Assembly: GCA_905207425.1 (NCBI GenBank)
Contig: CAJLLB010000007.1
Coordinates: 1 to 31,597 of the forward strand
DNA: 31,597 nt
From: an uncultured Collinsella sp.
GTDB taxonomy: Bacteria > Actinomycetota > Coriobacteriia > Coriobacteriales > Coriobacteriaceae
Direction: 5' to 3'
Part shown: positions 1 to 7,396 of the stretch, piece after piece
Position numbering within the stretch: the first letter of the stretch is position 1
Layout: each line of letters opens with the position of its first letter
Made by a program: the position numbers and the translations under genes
The notes under the pieces: generated by a model
Databases searched by the model: none
Seen by the model: only the letters and a program-made list of their open reading frames with translations
What the model was told of the DNA's origin: nothing

Positions 1-590
1 GGGGATGACCATGCTCGCCGACGGCGGAAAGAGCTGCGGCAGCGGCACCAGCGACCAGGCGAACCCACCCACGAGCTGCACGGCGAGTGGGCAGAAGATG
101 CCCGCGAGCATGCCGAGCCGCGCCGTGAGGAAGAGCCCTGCGGGGATCATCCACGCCGCGGTCACCGTGTTGACGAGCGCGCAGAGGAGCATCGTGAGCG
201 TGCCCGCGGCCGTGAGGCCCTGCGAGGAGAACGCCGATCCCGCGAGGTAGATGCCGAAGACCACGAGGTTCGAGAGCGCGCAGAGCGCGAGGCACCAGAG
301 CGCCTTGGCCCACCAGGCGCGCCCGAGCGGGCAGCCCAGGCCCAGAAGCCCCCGCATCCGCGTGCGAGCGTCCGCCCGCGCGACGCACGCCACCACGAGC
401 GAGAGAGACACGGGCAGGAAGAGCGCGTACCAGTAGTTCCACGCGCTGAAGATCTGCACGCCCCGGTAGGGCATCGCGCCGAGCAGCGGCATCGGCAGCG
501 CCATGAGCACGGCCAGGCGAACCGGTGCCGCGTGGCGCGACTTCAGGGCCTCGGCGCGCAGGCCCGCGAGCAGGCCGCCTTTCTCGCCCG

Positions 591-594
<4 letters not shown>
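1..594 (-). CDS. Lantibiotic-immunity-type ABC transporter permease (partial)
   Basis: This frame is open from its ATG at 594 to the window edge (198 codons, no stop), so the C-terminal end is missing. The visible part has several hydrophobic segments, beginning at about residues 28-47 and 51-70, as expected for an ABC-2-type permease of the MutE/EpiE/SpaE immunity family. Such permeases pair with a LanF ATPase to expel lantibiotics from the membrane and protect the cell. The start codon overlaps the stop of the upstream ATPase gene (ATGA), so the two are translationally coupled. Codons are strongly G+C-ending compared with genes further right. The subfamily is inferred mainly from the neighbouring ATPase; a generic ABC-2 permease remains possible. 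Confidence 0.72.
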
Positions 595-1319
<725 letters not shown>

Positions 1320-1522
1320 GGGCTTATCCTTTCTCTTCCGGGCGCACGGGCCGAGTCGCCGTGCCCGCGCGCCTTACCTTTCGGGTTCACCATCCATGGT
1401 GGGGCGCGTTTCTAACGAAGCCGTAACGGCCGTTGGGCTCTTTTGGCGCCAGCCAATCTCGACCCGCACGCATTTGCTTAAAGCAACAACTTTCCCGATC
1501 GATGTAATCACCGAATCAAAAC
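1320..1522. other. Intergenic region with short palindromes upstream of the ABC transporter
   Basis: No convincing gene is seen here. Three short perfect palindromes stand out: CACCATCCATGGTG at 1388-1401, AACGGCCGTT at 1425-1434, and TTGCTTAAAGCAA at 1474-1486. They lie upstream of the minus-strand transporter genes and could be binding sites of a regulator. A clear sigma-70 promoter for the transporter could not be picked out by eye. Confidence 0.35.
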
Positions 1523-1579
1523 GTGTACACCAGCCACCAAAGATGCCGAAAAATGTCGCTTTTGGAGGCTGATGTACAC
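1523..1579. repeat. Imperfect inverted repeat A (57 nt)
   Basis: The arms at 1523-1541 and 1561-1579 pair over 17 of 19 positions: GTGTACA, CAGCC and CCAAA match TTTGG, GGCTG and TGTACAC, separated by two single mismatches. The loop is 19 nt. It is non-coding and is followed 9 nt later by a second inverted repeat. There is no T-tract, so it is not a typical intrinsic terminator. Confidence 0.6.
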
Positions 1580-1588
1580 AAATGCAGA

Positions 1589-1647
1589 ATCCAGCGCAGC
1601 CCAGAGGCGCCCTCCATATGTCTGGACTCTCTATGGCTGCGCTGGAT
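1589..1647. repeat. Perfect-arm inverted repeat B (59 nt) overlapping a promoter
   Basis: ATCCAGCGCAGCC at 1589-1601 is the exact reverse complement of 1635-1647. The right arm runs into the -35 box proposed for the downstream phosphatidyltransferase gene (1643-1648). The element could therefore act as an operator or cruciform affecting that promoter, or could be a small dispersed repeat. Confidence 0.6.
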
Positions 1648-1671
1648 AGACATCGCCGGAACGGGTATAGT
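1643..1671 (+). promoter_or_regulatory. Sigma-70-type promoter for the CDP-alcohol phosphatidyltransferase gene
   Basis: A -35-like TGGATA (1643-1648) and a -10 TATAGT (1666-1671) are separated by 17 bp. The predicted start of transcription, near 1678, leaves a leader of about 30 nt before the GTG at 1708. This supports the GTG start over longer reading frames that would begin upstream of the promoter. Confidence 0.5.
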
Positions 1672-1707
1672 ATCGAAAGTTTTGTCGTTAACCAGCGGGG
1701 GAGTCCT

Positions 1708-2412
1708 GTGGGCATCAAAAAGAAGATCAAAAAGGAGCTTATCGGCACTTCCGATTACCCGTCGAATAAGATCTTTACGATCTCCAATTTCATCACCTTT
1801 ACGCGCCTGATCCTCACCCTGGTATTTCTGTACCTGTTTGTGACGGATAACAACCGTGTCATCGCCATCGTTATCTACGCCGTTGCCGCCTCCACCGACT
1901 GGATGGACGGTCAGATCGCCCGCATGACTAAGACGGTCTCGTGGCTCGGCAAGGTCATGGATCCCATTTGCGACCGTGCGCTGCTGTTCACCGGCGTGCT
2001 GGGACTGGTGGTTCGCGGAGAGCTGCCAATCTGGGTCTGCGTGCTCATTATTGGCCGCGACATCTATCTGGGCATCGGCACGCTTATCGTGCGCCATTAT
2101 CACCGTCGCCCCATCGATGTGGTCTTTCCCGGAAAGATTGCCACAGCGCTGCTCATGACCGGCTTCTCGCTCATGCTGCTCGGGTTCCCCGTTATTGACG
2201 GCCTGCATCTTTTGCCTTCAGCCCTTACGGCCTTCCCAGGCCTCAACGGAAGCTCGGTGCCCCTCGGCATCTTCTTTGTGTACGGCGGCGTGATCTTCTC
2301 CATGCTCACGGCTGTCATCTACTCCATTAAGGGCGGAGTGGCCATTAAACAGGCTCTCACGCATCCCGAGGACGAGGACATCGACTTTCTGAACCCTGAA
2401 ATCGAAGACTGA
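1708..2412 (+). CDS. CDP-alcohol phosphatidyltransferase family protein
   Basis: The 234-residue membrane protein carries the complete CDP-alcohol transferase signature DG-x2-AR-x8-G-x3-D-x3-D: D67, G68, A71, R72, G81, D85 and D89. Enzymes of this family join a CDP-linked diacylglycerol to an alcohol acceptor; the phosphatidylglycerol-phosphate or cardiolipin synthase branch is likely, but the acceptor cannot be read from the sequence. Several hydrophobic segments follow. The GTG start is preceded by GGGGGAG at 4-5 nt; an in-frame ATG at 1582 exists but lies upstream of the predicted promoter. A second family member (the better PgsA match) is at 22621-23259. A similar enzyme, pgsA2, lies near the garA-ftsR genes in mycobacteria, paralleling the arrangement here. 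Confidence 0.88.
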   Translation: MGIKKKIKKELIGTSDYPSNKIFTISNFITFTRLILTLVFLYLFVTDNNRVIAIVIYAVAASTDWMDGQIARMTKTVSWLGKVMDPICDRALLFTGVLGLVVRGELPIWVCVLIIGRDIYLGIGTLIVRHYHRRPIDVVFPGKIATALLMTGFSLMLLGFPVIDGLHLLPSALTAFPGLNGSSVPLGIFFVYGGVIFSMLTAVIYSIKGGVAIKQALTHPEDEDIDFLNPEIED

Positions 2413-2478
2413 TTCGTTGGGGTATGATTACGTACGGTTCATTATTTGCGGCACGTCCGCGATAAGTTAGGGGTTGTC

Positions 2479-2913
2479 ATGGACAACATGGTTAACAATA
2501 TGCCTCAGAATGATAAGACTGCTGACGCTACCTGCGTATTCCGCGTGCCTTCAAGCGACGTCACCGTTCCCGACCTCATGGCCAACGTGCGCATCACCGC
2601 CCCCGTTCTGTCCATCGTCAAGGGTCCGCAGACTGGTGCCGCTTTTGAGCTCGAGGATGACGTGACCACCATCGGCCGCGATCCCGCGAACGGCATCTTC
2701 CTCAATGACATGACCGTTTCGCGCAGCCACGCGCGCATTATTCGCGAGGGCCTCGGCGCTCGCATCGAGGACTTGGGCTCGCTCAATGGCACCTGGGTCG
2801 ACGGTGCCATCGTCAATGCAGCCCCGCTGCACGACGGTTCTTCCGTTCAGATCGGTACGTTTACGCTCATCTACCACGAGAGCACGCCGGAGCGCATCGA
2901 AACCGGTGAGTAG
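2479..2913 (+). CDS. FHA-domain protein, GarA-like
   Basis: The 144-residue product has one forkhead-associated domain at about 60-130, with the phosphothreonine-binding residues G66-R67, S81, H84 and the SLNGT motif ending near N103-G104. FHA domains bind phosphothreonine peptides. The N-terminal stretch around T18 (ATCVFR) resembles the regulatory TTSVFR segment of mycobacterial GarA, which is phosphorylated by PknB/PknG and then folds onto its own FHA domain; that function is inference here. The ATG at 2479 has AGGGG 5 nt upstream; a TTG at 2446 has no comparable site. A TATGAT at 2423-2428 may be its -10 box. The MerR gene begins 3 nt after the stop, so the two are probably co-transcribed. 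Confidence 0.85.
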   Translation: MDNMVNNMPQNDKTADATCVFRVPSSDVTVPDLMANVRITAPVLSIVKGPQTGAAFELEDDVTTIGRDPANGIFLNDMTVSRSHARIIREGLGARIEDLGSLNGTWVDGAIVNAAPLHDGSSVQIGTFTLIYHESTPERIETGE

Positions 2914-2916
2914 GGC

Positions 2917-3795
2917 ATGGCCGAACGCAACTATCTGAGTATCGGCCAAGTCGTCAACCTACTTCGAGGCGCATACCCCGATCTTTCGAACTCAAAAATT
3001 AGATTTCTAGAGGATGAGGGGCTCATTACCCCTCATCGTACGCCTAAGGGATACCGTCAGTACTCCAAGGAGGACGTTGATCGCCTGGAGGTCATCCTGC
3101 ACTTGCAGAAGACCCGCTACATGCCGCTCAACGTGATTAAGCAGCGCTTGGAAAACGCCACGGACCTGTCAACGCTCGCTTACGAGGTGGGCTTGCTGTC
3201 CGATGTTCCGCTCAAGACGGAGCCCAAGGAGACTAAGCAAAAGCTGCATCCCATCGAGACCATTCCCGATATGCTGGGCGTCGAGATTTCGTTTATCCGC
3301 TCGCTCGCCGAGAACGACCTCATTCGCATCATCAAGAGCCCGCAGAATCGAGAGCTCGTCGATGGTCGCGATTTTCCGATTATCCGCTACTGCTCCGAGC
3401 TGTCACGCTTCCATATCGAGCCGCGCAACCTGCGTCAGTACGTGTCTTCCGCCAACCGCGAGTCCTCGATGTTTGAGCAGGTGCTCGTGAGCATGCTCGG
3501 AATGGATACCTCCGATGACGAGCGCGACGCCAAGCTCGAGCGTGCGTTTAAGAAGCTTCACGACCTGACGGAAGGTGTGCACACTGCGCTGCTCAAGAAC
3601 CGCGTTTTTGAGTCGCTCAACGCCGTGGTCGAGGACGCCGACATCGATGCACTCGATGAGGAAATCACTCGCTCCGAGTCCACCAAGGCCAAAAACGAAG
3701 AGATAGCCGCGCCGGCTTCGCACAAGGATTCTCTCGTCAAGCCGCTCAAGGTCGTCCCCCCTTCGCAATCCGGCACCGCCACCGCGGGCAAATAA
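2917..3795 (+). CDS. ftsR: MerR-family transcriptional regulator, FtsR-like
   Basis: The 292-residue protein starts with a MerR-type winged helix-turn-helix at about 6-80 (LSIGQVVNLL, then IRFLEDEGLITP and KGYRQYS), followed by a long C-terminal region without a recognisable metal-binding site. The N-terminal pattern and the position directly behind an FHA gene match Rv1828 of Mycobacterium and FtsR of Corynebacterium, the latter reported as an activator of ftsZ. The C-terminal third (after about 200) is charged and low in hydrophobic residues, with an acidic stretch EDADIDALDEE. The coding distance to the FHA gene is 3 nt. The symbol is assigned by family and synteny; the real targets in this organism are unknown. 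Confidence 0.78.
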   Translation: MAERNYLSIGQVVNLLRGAYPDLSNSKIRFLEDEGLITPHRTPKGYRQYSKEDVDRLEVILHLQKTRYMPLNVIKQRLENATDLSTLAYEVGLLSDVPLKTEPKETKQKLHPIETIPDMLGVEISFIRSLAENDLIRIIKSPQNRELVDGRDFPIIRYCSELSRFHIEPRNLRQYVSSANRESSMFEQVLVSMLGMDTSDDERDAKLERAFKKLHDLTEGVHTALLKNRVFESLNAVVEDADIDALDEEITRSESTKAKNEEIAAPASHKDSLVKPLKVVPPSQSGTATAGK

Positions 3796-3835
3796 CCGCT
3801 GCTGAAATTTCGGGAACCCATTGAAAGGTCATGCA

Positions 3836-4366
3836 ATGTACGACTTCGAATCTCAAATCGTCGACATCCCCGACTATCCCGAGCCCGGAGTCATCTTTAA
3901 AGACATCACGCCGCTCTTTGGCAATCCCGAGGCGCTCAAAGCCATGACCGATGCCCTCGCCGAGCACTTTGCCGGCATGGGAATCACCAAGGTCGTGGGT
4001 CCCGAGGCTCGCGGCTTTATGGTTGGCGTACCGGTAGCTGTAGCCCTTGGCGCCGGCTTTGTTCCCGCACGTAAACCGGGCAAGCTACCGCGCAAGACTG
4101 TGAGCCAGAGCTACGAGCTCGAGTACGGAACGGATTCCATTGAGATCCATGCCGACGCTATCAGCTCTAAAGATACCGTGTTGATTCTGGACGACTTGGT
4201 CGCGACGGGCGGAACCGTCGAGGCAACAGGTAAACTGGTGCGAGATATGGGCGCAAAGCTTATCGGTTACGGTTGTATCCTTGAGCTTGCGTTTCTCAAC
4301 CCGCGCGAGAAGCTCACGCCGTCTGATGACGATGTGGAGCTCTTTAGCCTGGTGACGGTGGACTAG
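3836..4366 (+). CDS. apt: Adenine phosphoribosyltransferase
   Basis: The 176-residue cytosolic enzyme salvages adenine: adenine plus PRPP gives AMP plus pyrophosphate. The PRPP-binding loop VLILDDLVATGGT is at 115-127. The N-terminal PEPGVIFKDITPL (16-28) and the GPEARGF segment (55-61) are typical of Apt, and the length matches the family. The ATG at 3836 has GAAAGG 7 nt upstream; an in-frame TTG at 3821 would place the ribosome site inside the gene and is less likely. It lies 40 nt behind the FtsR-like gene and may be on the same transcript. Confidence 0.95.
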   Translation: MYDFESQIVDIPDYPEPGVIFKDITPLFGNPEALKAMTDALAEHFAGMGITKVVGPEARGFMVGVPVAVALGAGFVPARKPGKLPRKTVSQSYELEYGTDSIEIHADAISSKDTVLILDDLVATGGTVEATGKLVRDMGAKLIGYGCILELAFLNPREKLTPSDDDVELFSLVTVD

Positions 4367-4398
4367 CCGTTACCCTTAGTTACTGGAAAGGAAGCTAC

Positions 4399-5526
4399 AT
4401 GCGCACAGCAAACACGCACAAAAACATGGCACGCTGCGCTGCTACGGCAACCCTCGCTTGTGTTTTGGGCTTGGGCCTCGCGGCTCCTGCCTACGCCGAT
4501 ACCGCATCCGACCTTGCCGCTGCTCGTACGAAGCTCGAGCAGATCGGTACCCAAACTCAGCAGATTTACGATGAGCTCGCCACGCAGACGCAGGCGCTCG
4601 ATCAGACTGCCGGCGAGATCACGCAAAAGCAGCAGGAGATCGCCGATGGTCAGGCTAAGCTCTCAACCTATGTCGCCGGCGAGTACAAAACCGGCGGTCT
4701 GAGCCTGCTTCAGGTTCTGACGGGTGTCGATGACCTGAGCGATATGCTCAACCGTCTGTTCTACTACGGCAAAGTTTCCGATAAGCAAGCTCAGACCATT
4801 CAAGAGGTCAAGGAGCTTAAGCAGCAGCTCACCGATAAGCAGGCCGAGCAGGAGAAGAACGTCGCCGCCACGCAAAAGAAGGTCGACGAGCTTAACGCCC
4901 AGCAGGCTGAAGCCCAGAACGTCGTAAACTCCCTGGATTCGCAGCTGCAGGCCGAGCTTGCCGCCGAGGCCGAGGCCAACGCCGCGCTGCAGGCCGGCAT
5001 CAACGCCAGCACCGCCGAGAAGGCCACGGTGAGCAACGAGACTGCCGGTACGACCGAGAACACCAACAACGGTGGCCAGACCAGCAATAACAACAACCAG
5101 GGCGGCAACACTCCGGCTCCTACGCCGGCACCTGCTCCGACGCCGCAGCCCTCCACGCCTGCTCCGGCTCCGACGCCTTCTGCTCCGAGCCAGTCCGTCG
5201 ACGGCGGTTCTGTTGTCTCGCGTGCATACAGCAAGCTTGGTTGCGCCTATTCCTGGGGCGGAATTGGCCCGAACAGCTTCGACTGCTCTGGTTTTGTAAG
5301 CTATTGCCTTACTGGTCGCTATTGCCGCCTGGGCACCACGGGCACCTTTATGGGCTGGACGCGTGTGTCCGATCCGCAGCCCGGTGACGTTGTAGTCAAC
5401 TCGTACCACACCGGCATTTACATCGGTGGTGGTCAGATGATTCATGCTTCTGACTACAACACGGGTGTTATCATCAGCTCCGTTGCCGCCGGCATGAACA
5501 ACAACTACATTTTCGTGCGCTACTAA
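4399..5526 (+). CDS. Secreted NlpC/P60 peptidoglycan endopeptidase with coiled coil
   Basis: The 375-residue protein has a signal peptide (cleavage probably after AYA at 31-33), a long coiled-coil region rich in Ala, Gln, Glu and Lys (about 35-205), an Asn/Gly- then Pro/Ala/Thr-rich flexible linker (about 215-265), and a C-terminal NlpC/P60 domain (266-375). The catalytic cysteine is C296 in FDCSGF, the histidine H337 in HTGIYIG, and the third polar residue is probably H349 in MIHA. Enzymes of this kind cut peptide bonds in the wall stem peptide, often for daughter-cell separation; the coiled coil resembles RipA and PcsB regulators. GGAAAGGAAG precedes the ATG. A hairpin terminator follows. 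Confidence 0.92.
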   Translation: MRTANTHKNMARCAATATLACVLGLGLAAPAYADTASDLAAARTKLEQIGTQTQQIYDELATQTQALDQTAGEITQKQQEIADGQAKLSTYVAGEYKTGGLSLLQVLTGVDDLSDMLNRLFYYGKVSDKQAQTIQEVKELKQQLTDKQAEQEKNVAATQKKVDELNAQQAEAQNVVNSLDSQLQAELAAEAEANAALQAGINASTAEKATVSNETAGTTENTNNGGQTSNNNNQGGNTPAPTPAPAPTPQPSTPAPAPTPSAPSQSVDGGSVVSRAYSKLGCAYSWGGIGPNSFDCSGFVSYCLTGRYCRLGTTGTFMGWTRVSDPQPGDVVVNSYHTGIYIGGGQMIHASDYNTGVIISSVAAGMNNNYIFVRY

Positions 5527-5549
5527 GTATTCAGATAAAGCAAACGGAT

Positions 5550-5589
5550 ATGGACCTCGTGGCTTTGAGTCATGGGGTCCATTCTTTTG
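5550..5589 (+). terminator. Probable intrinsic terminator after the NlpC/P60 gene
   Basis: ATGGACC (5550-5556) pairs perfectly with GGTCCAT (5576-5582), with an inner TGGCT/AGTCA helix, and is followed by TCTTTT. It sits 24 nt after the stop codon and probably ends the upstream transcription unit. Confidence 0.65.
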
Positions 5590-5602
5590 CCTTTAGTGCA
5601 GT

Positions 5603-5633
5603 CCGCTATCTAGTTTTGAATACTAGATAGCGG
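5603..5633. promoter_or_regulatory. Operator 1 upstream of the DegV gene
   Basis: CCGCTATCTAGT and ACTAGATAGCGG form a perfect 12-bp inverted repeat around a 7-nt centre, TTTGAAT. A 23-bp core (5607-5629) recurs with only two differences at 7281-7303, upstream of the DUF1836 gene. No other copy was noticed in the window. The centre lies about 50 bp before the predicted start of degV transcription, the distance expected for an activator. Confidence 0.75.
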
Positions 5634-5655
5634 CCCAATCGGTCTGCAAGATGGC

Positions 5656-5661
5656 TATAAT
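5656..5661 (+). promoter_or_regulatory. -10 box of the DegV gene
   Basis: A consensus TATAAT lies 29 nt before the ATG. The sequence 17 bp upstream (GCCCAA region) does not resemble a -35 box. This would fit a promoter that depends on a protein bound at the adjacent operator. Confidence 0.5.
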
Positions 5662-5690
5662 TGAATGGGAACGATTAGAAAGGACCCTCT

Positions 5691-6557
5691 ATGAGCTGGG
5701 CACTTATCTCCGATTCAAGCTGCAACCTCCGCGATTGGCAACCGACCGCGCCCCATACCACCTTTGCATTTGCGCCCCTCAAAATTCGAGTGGGGGAGCA
5801 TGAATTCGTCGATGACCTTTCGCTCGATGTTCATGAGCTCAACTGCGCTGTTCAGGCGGAGACGAACGCTTCTTCGAGCGCTTGTCCCAGCGTAGGGGAG
5901 TGGGCCGAGCTCTTCAAATTGGCAGACAAGACCATCTGCATGCCGATCTCTGAGGGCGTGTCGGGCAGCTACAACGCGGCAGCCACGGCTCGCGATATGG
6001 TTCTTGCCGAGGAGCCCGACCGACAGATTCATCTAGTCAATTCACGCGCAGCTGGCGGCAAAATGGACCTCATTTTCTTGCTGTTCGACCGCTATCTTGC
6101 AAGCAATCCGAATGTCTCATTCGAGGATGCTTGCGCATACTTCGATAGCCTTGAACAGAACAGCAAAATCCTCTTCAGTTTGTGCAATTACGAAAACCTC
6201 GCCAAAGCCGGACGTATCCCTAAGGCAGCCGGCGTCATTGCCAACAAGCTCAATATCCGTATTTTGGGCACAGCGAGTGAGGCCGGTAAAATCGAACTCG
6301 TCGGGCACACGCGTGGCGAAAAGAAGATGCTCAACAAGATCATCGACACTATGGAAGCCGAGGGCTTTACGGGCGGTGAGGTCGTCATAGATCACGTTGA
6401 GAACGAAGCTGGAGCCCAGGCGCTCACTGACCGCATAGTCGAGCATTGGCCCGGCTCCAAGACCATCATCATGCCCTGCAACGGCCTGGATTCCTATTAC
6501 GCCGAGATGCACGGCCTCATCATCGGCTACGGCATGGGCGTAGCTTCGGGCAAATAA
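5691..6557 (+). CDS. DegV family fatty-acid-binding protein
   Basis: The 288-residue protein has the family marks: SDSS at 7-10, a Ser-rich SSACPS segment at 62-67 (family TSQPS), ISEGVSGSY at 86-94, and NSRAAGGK at 117-124. DegV/FakB proteins bind a single fatty acid; FakB partners present it to the kinase FakA so that exogenous fatty acids enter phospholipids. No fakA gene is in this window. AGAAAGGA precedes the ATG by 6 nt. The gene converges on the DUF1836 regulator gene and shares a strong bidirectional terminator with it; both have the same operator upstream, which suggests common control. The exact ligand is unknown. Confidence 0.9.
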   Translation: MSWALISDSSCNLRDWQPTAPHTTFAFAPLKIRVGEHEFVDDLSLDVHELNCAVQAETNASSSACPSVGEWAELFKLADKTICMPISEGVSGSYNAAATARDMVLAEEPDRQIHLVNSRAAGGKMDLIFLLFDRYLASNPNVSFEDACAYFDSLEQNSKILFSLCNYENLAKAGRIPKAAGVIANKLNIRILGTASEAGKIELVGHTRGEKKMLNKIIDTMEAEGFTGGEVVIDHVENEAGAQALTDRIVEHWPGSKTIIMPCNGLDSYYAEMHGLIIGYGMGVASGK

Positions 6558-6570
6558 AGTCCAACCAAGC

Positions 6571-6621
6571 AAAAATACGGGCGGGACAAAGCGACAGATG
6601 GCTCTTTGTCCCGCCCGTTTT
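6571..6621. terminator. Bidirectional terminator between the DegV and DUF1836 genes
   Basis: A perfect 15-bp stem (6577-6591 with 6604-6618) with a 12-nt loop is flanked by AAAAAT on the left and TTTT on the right. It therefore gives a U-tract in both directions and serves both convergent genes. Confidence 0.92.
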
Positions 6622-6630
6622 ATACGTCGG

Positions 6631-7242
6631 CTAGCTATTAAACCCGTTGAACTTGAGATAGCTCATCAAGTAAGCCTTCGAAACGAAGGACGATACCGCG
6701 CTACGCACAAGCAGCGACTCACGCGTTACCTGATGCGCCGTATCGGGCACGGGAGTCTGCTCGACGGAAAACGCCGCACGAATCGATGCCTCGAGCTGAT
6801 CGACCACATAATCAAAGGCCGTCGGGGCATCGTAGCTCAAACGCTGAATGTTAAAGAGTGCCTGCACCGCAGCAATAGGTAGCACCTGCTTAAAGATGCA
6901 GATAGCGATCAGGCGGGCAATCTGCTCGCGGCCATATTGCTTTTTGACCGGAGCAGGCACTAGGCCGACCTTTACGTAGTTATTGATCATCGATGGCGTA
7001 ATGATAGGCTGCTCAACGCAAATGGACAGCGGCTCCATCCAAAGCGCAACATACTCAATAACCTGGTCGCGGTAGAGTGTCACATTGGGCAACTGGTCAT
7101 AGCGCGGCAGACTCAACGTATTGAGTTTGCGCACGATATCGGACTGAATAAATGCATCGGGCAGCACAGTGGGCTGAATATCCTCAGGCTTAATGCTGAC
7201 CGACGAATCGGACATCGGGATAACGCGTTTGGCGTGGTTCAT
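6631..7242 (-). CDS. DUF1836 protein, predicted MerR-like DNA-binding regulator
   Basis: The 203-residue protein matches the DUF1836 family. Residues 80-135 (ITPSMINNYVKVGLVP, then QYGREQIARLIAI) read like a MerR-type winged helix-turn-helix, so DNA binding is likely. The C-terminal half is helical and could bind a ligand or dimerise. GGAGG lies 6 nt before the ATG. The gene is convergent with degV, and near-identical 23-bp operators precede both genes. The simplest reading is that this protein binds both, repressing itself (site centred about 32 bp before its own start of transcription) and controlling degV. The inducing signal might be a fatty acid, but that is inference. Confidence 0.82.
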   Translation of the reverse strand: MNHAKRVIPMSDSSVSIKPEDIQPTVLPDAFIQSDIVRKLNTLSLPRYDQLPNVTLYRDQVIEYVALWMEPLSICVEQPIITPSMINNYVKVGLVPAPVKKQYGREQIARLIAICIFKQVLPIAAVQALFNIQRLSYDAPTAFDYVVDQLEASIRAAFSVEQTPVPDTAHQVTRESLLVRSAVSSFVSKAYLMSYLKFNGFNS

Positions 7243-7266
7243 AAGGATCCTCCGTTCATTAGCTAT

Positions 7267-7272
7267 ATTGTA
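7267..7272 (-). promoter_or_regulatory. -10 box of the DUF1836 gene
   Basis: On the minus strand this reads TACAAT, about 25 nt before the ATG. No good -35 box is seen; the region where it should be is covered by the operator at 7278-7306. Confidence 0.4.
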
Positions 7273-7277
7273 TTCTA

Positions 7278-7306
7278 GGTTATCTAGTTTTGCATACTAT
7301 ATAACC
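7278..7306. promoter_or_regulatory. Operator 2 upstream of the DUF1836 gene
   Basis: GGTTATCTAGT and ACTATATAACC form an inverted repeat with one mismatch around TTTGCAT. The 23-bp core at 7281-7303 matches operator 1 (5607-5629) at 21 positions, in the same orientation. It overlaps the expected -35 region of the DUF1836 promoter, a repressing position. Confidence 0.75.
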
Positions 7307-7308
7307 GG

Positions 7309-7356
7309 AAAGTAAAAGTGGTTGGACAGCACATTGATACACCGTCCAACCACTTT
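7309..7356 (-). terminator. Terminator of trxB
   Basis: A perfect 13-bp stem (7315-7327 with 7344-7356) and 16-nt loop lies 40 nt after the trxB stop on the minus strand. It is followed on that strand by TTACTTT. Confidence 0.85.
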
Positions 7357-7396
7357 GTTAAAAGACAACAACCTTACATAAGATATATTATCGTAC

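Noticed and set aside
1374..1748. 124-codon minus-strand frame across the intergenic region before the phosphatidyltransferase gene
   Set aside because: It runs through both inverted repeats and the promoter and into the opposite gene, and shows no family features.
5092..5205. Repeated CTCCGGCTCC-type units as a DNA repeat or CRISPR-like array
   Set aside because: They are in frame and encode the Pro/Ala/Thr linker of the NlpC/P60 protein; spacing and units are irregular.
5603..5633. Operator 1 as a transcription terminator of the NlpC/P60 gene
   Set aside because: No T-tract follows, a better terminator precedes it, and the same sequence recurs at a promoter.
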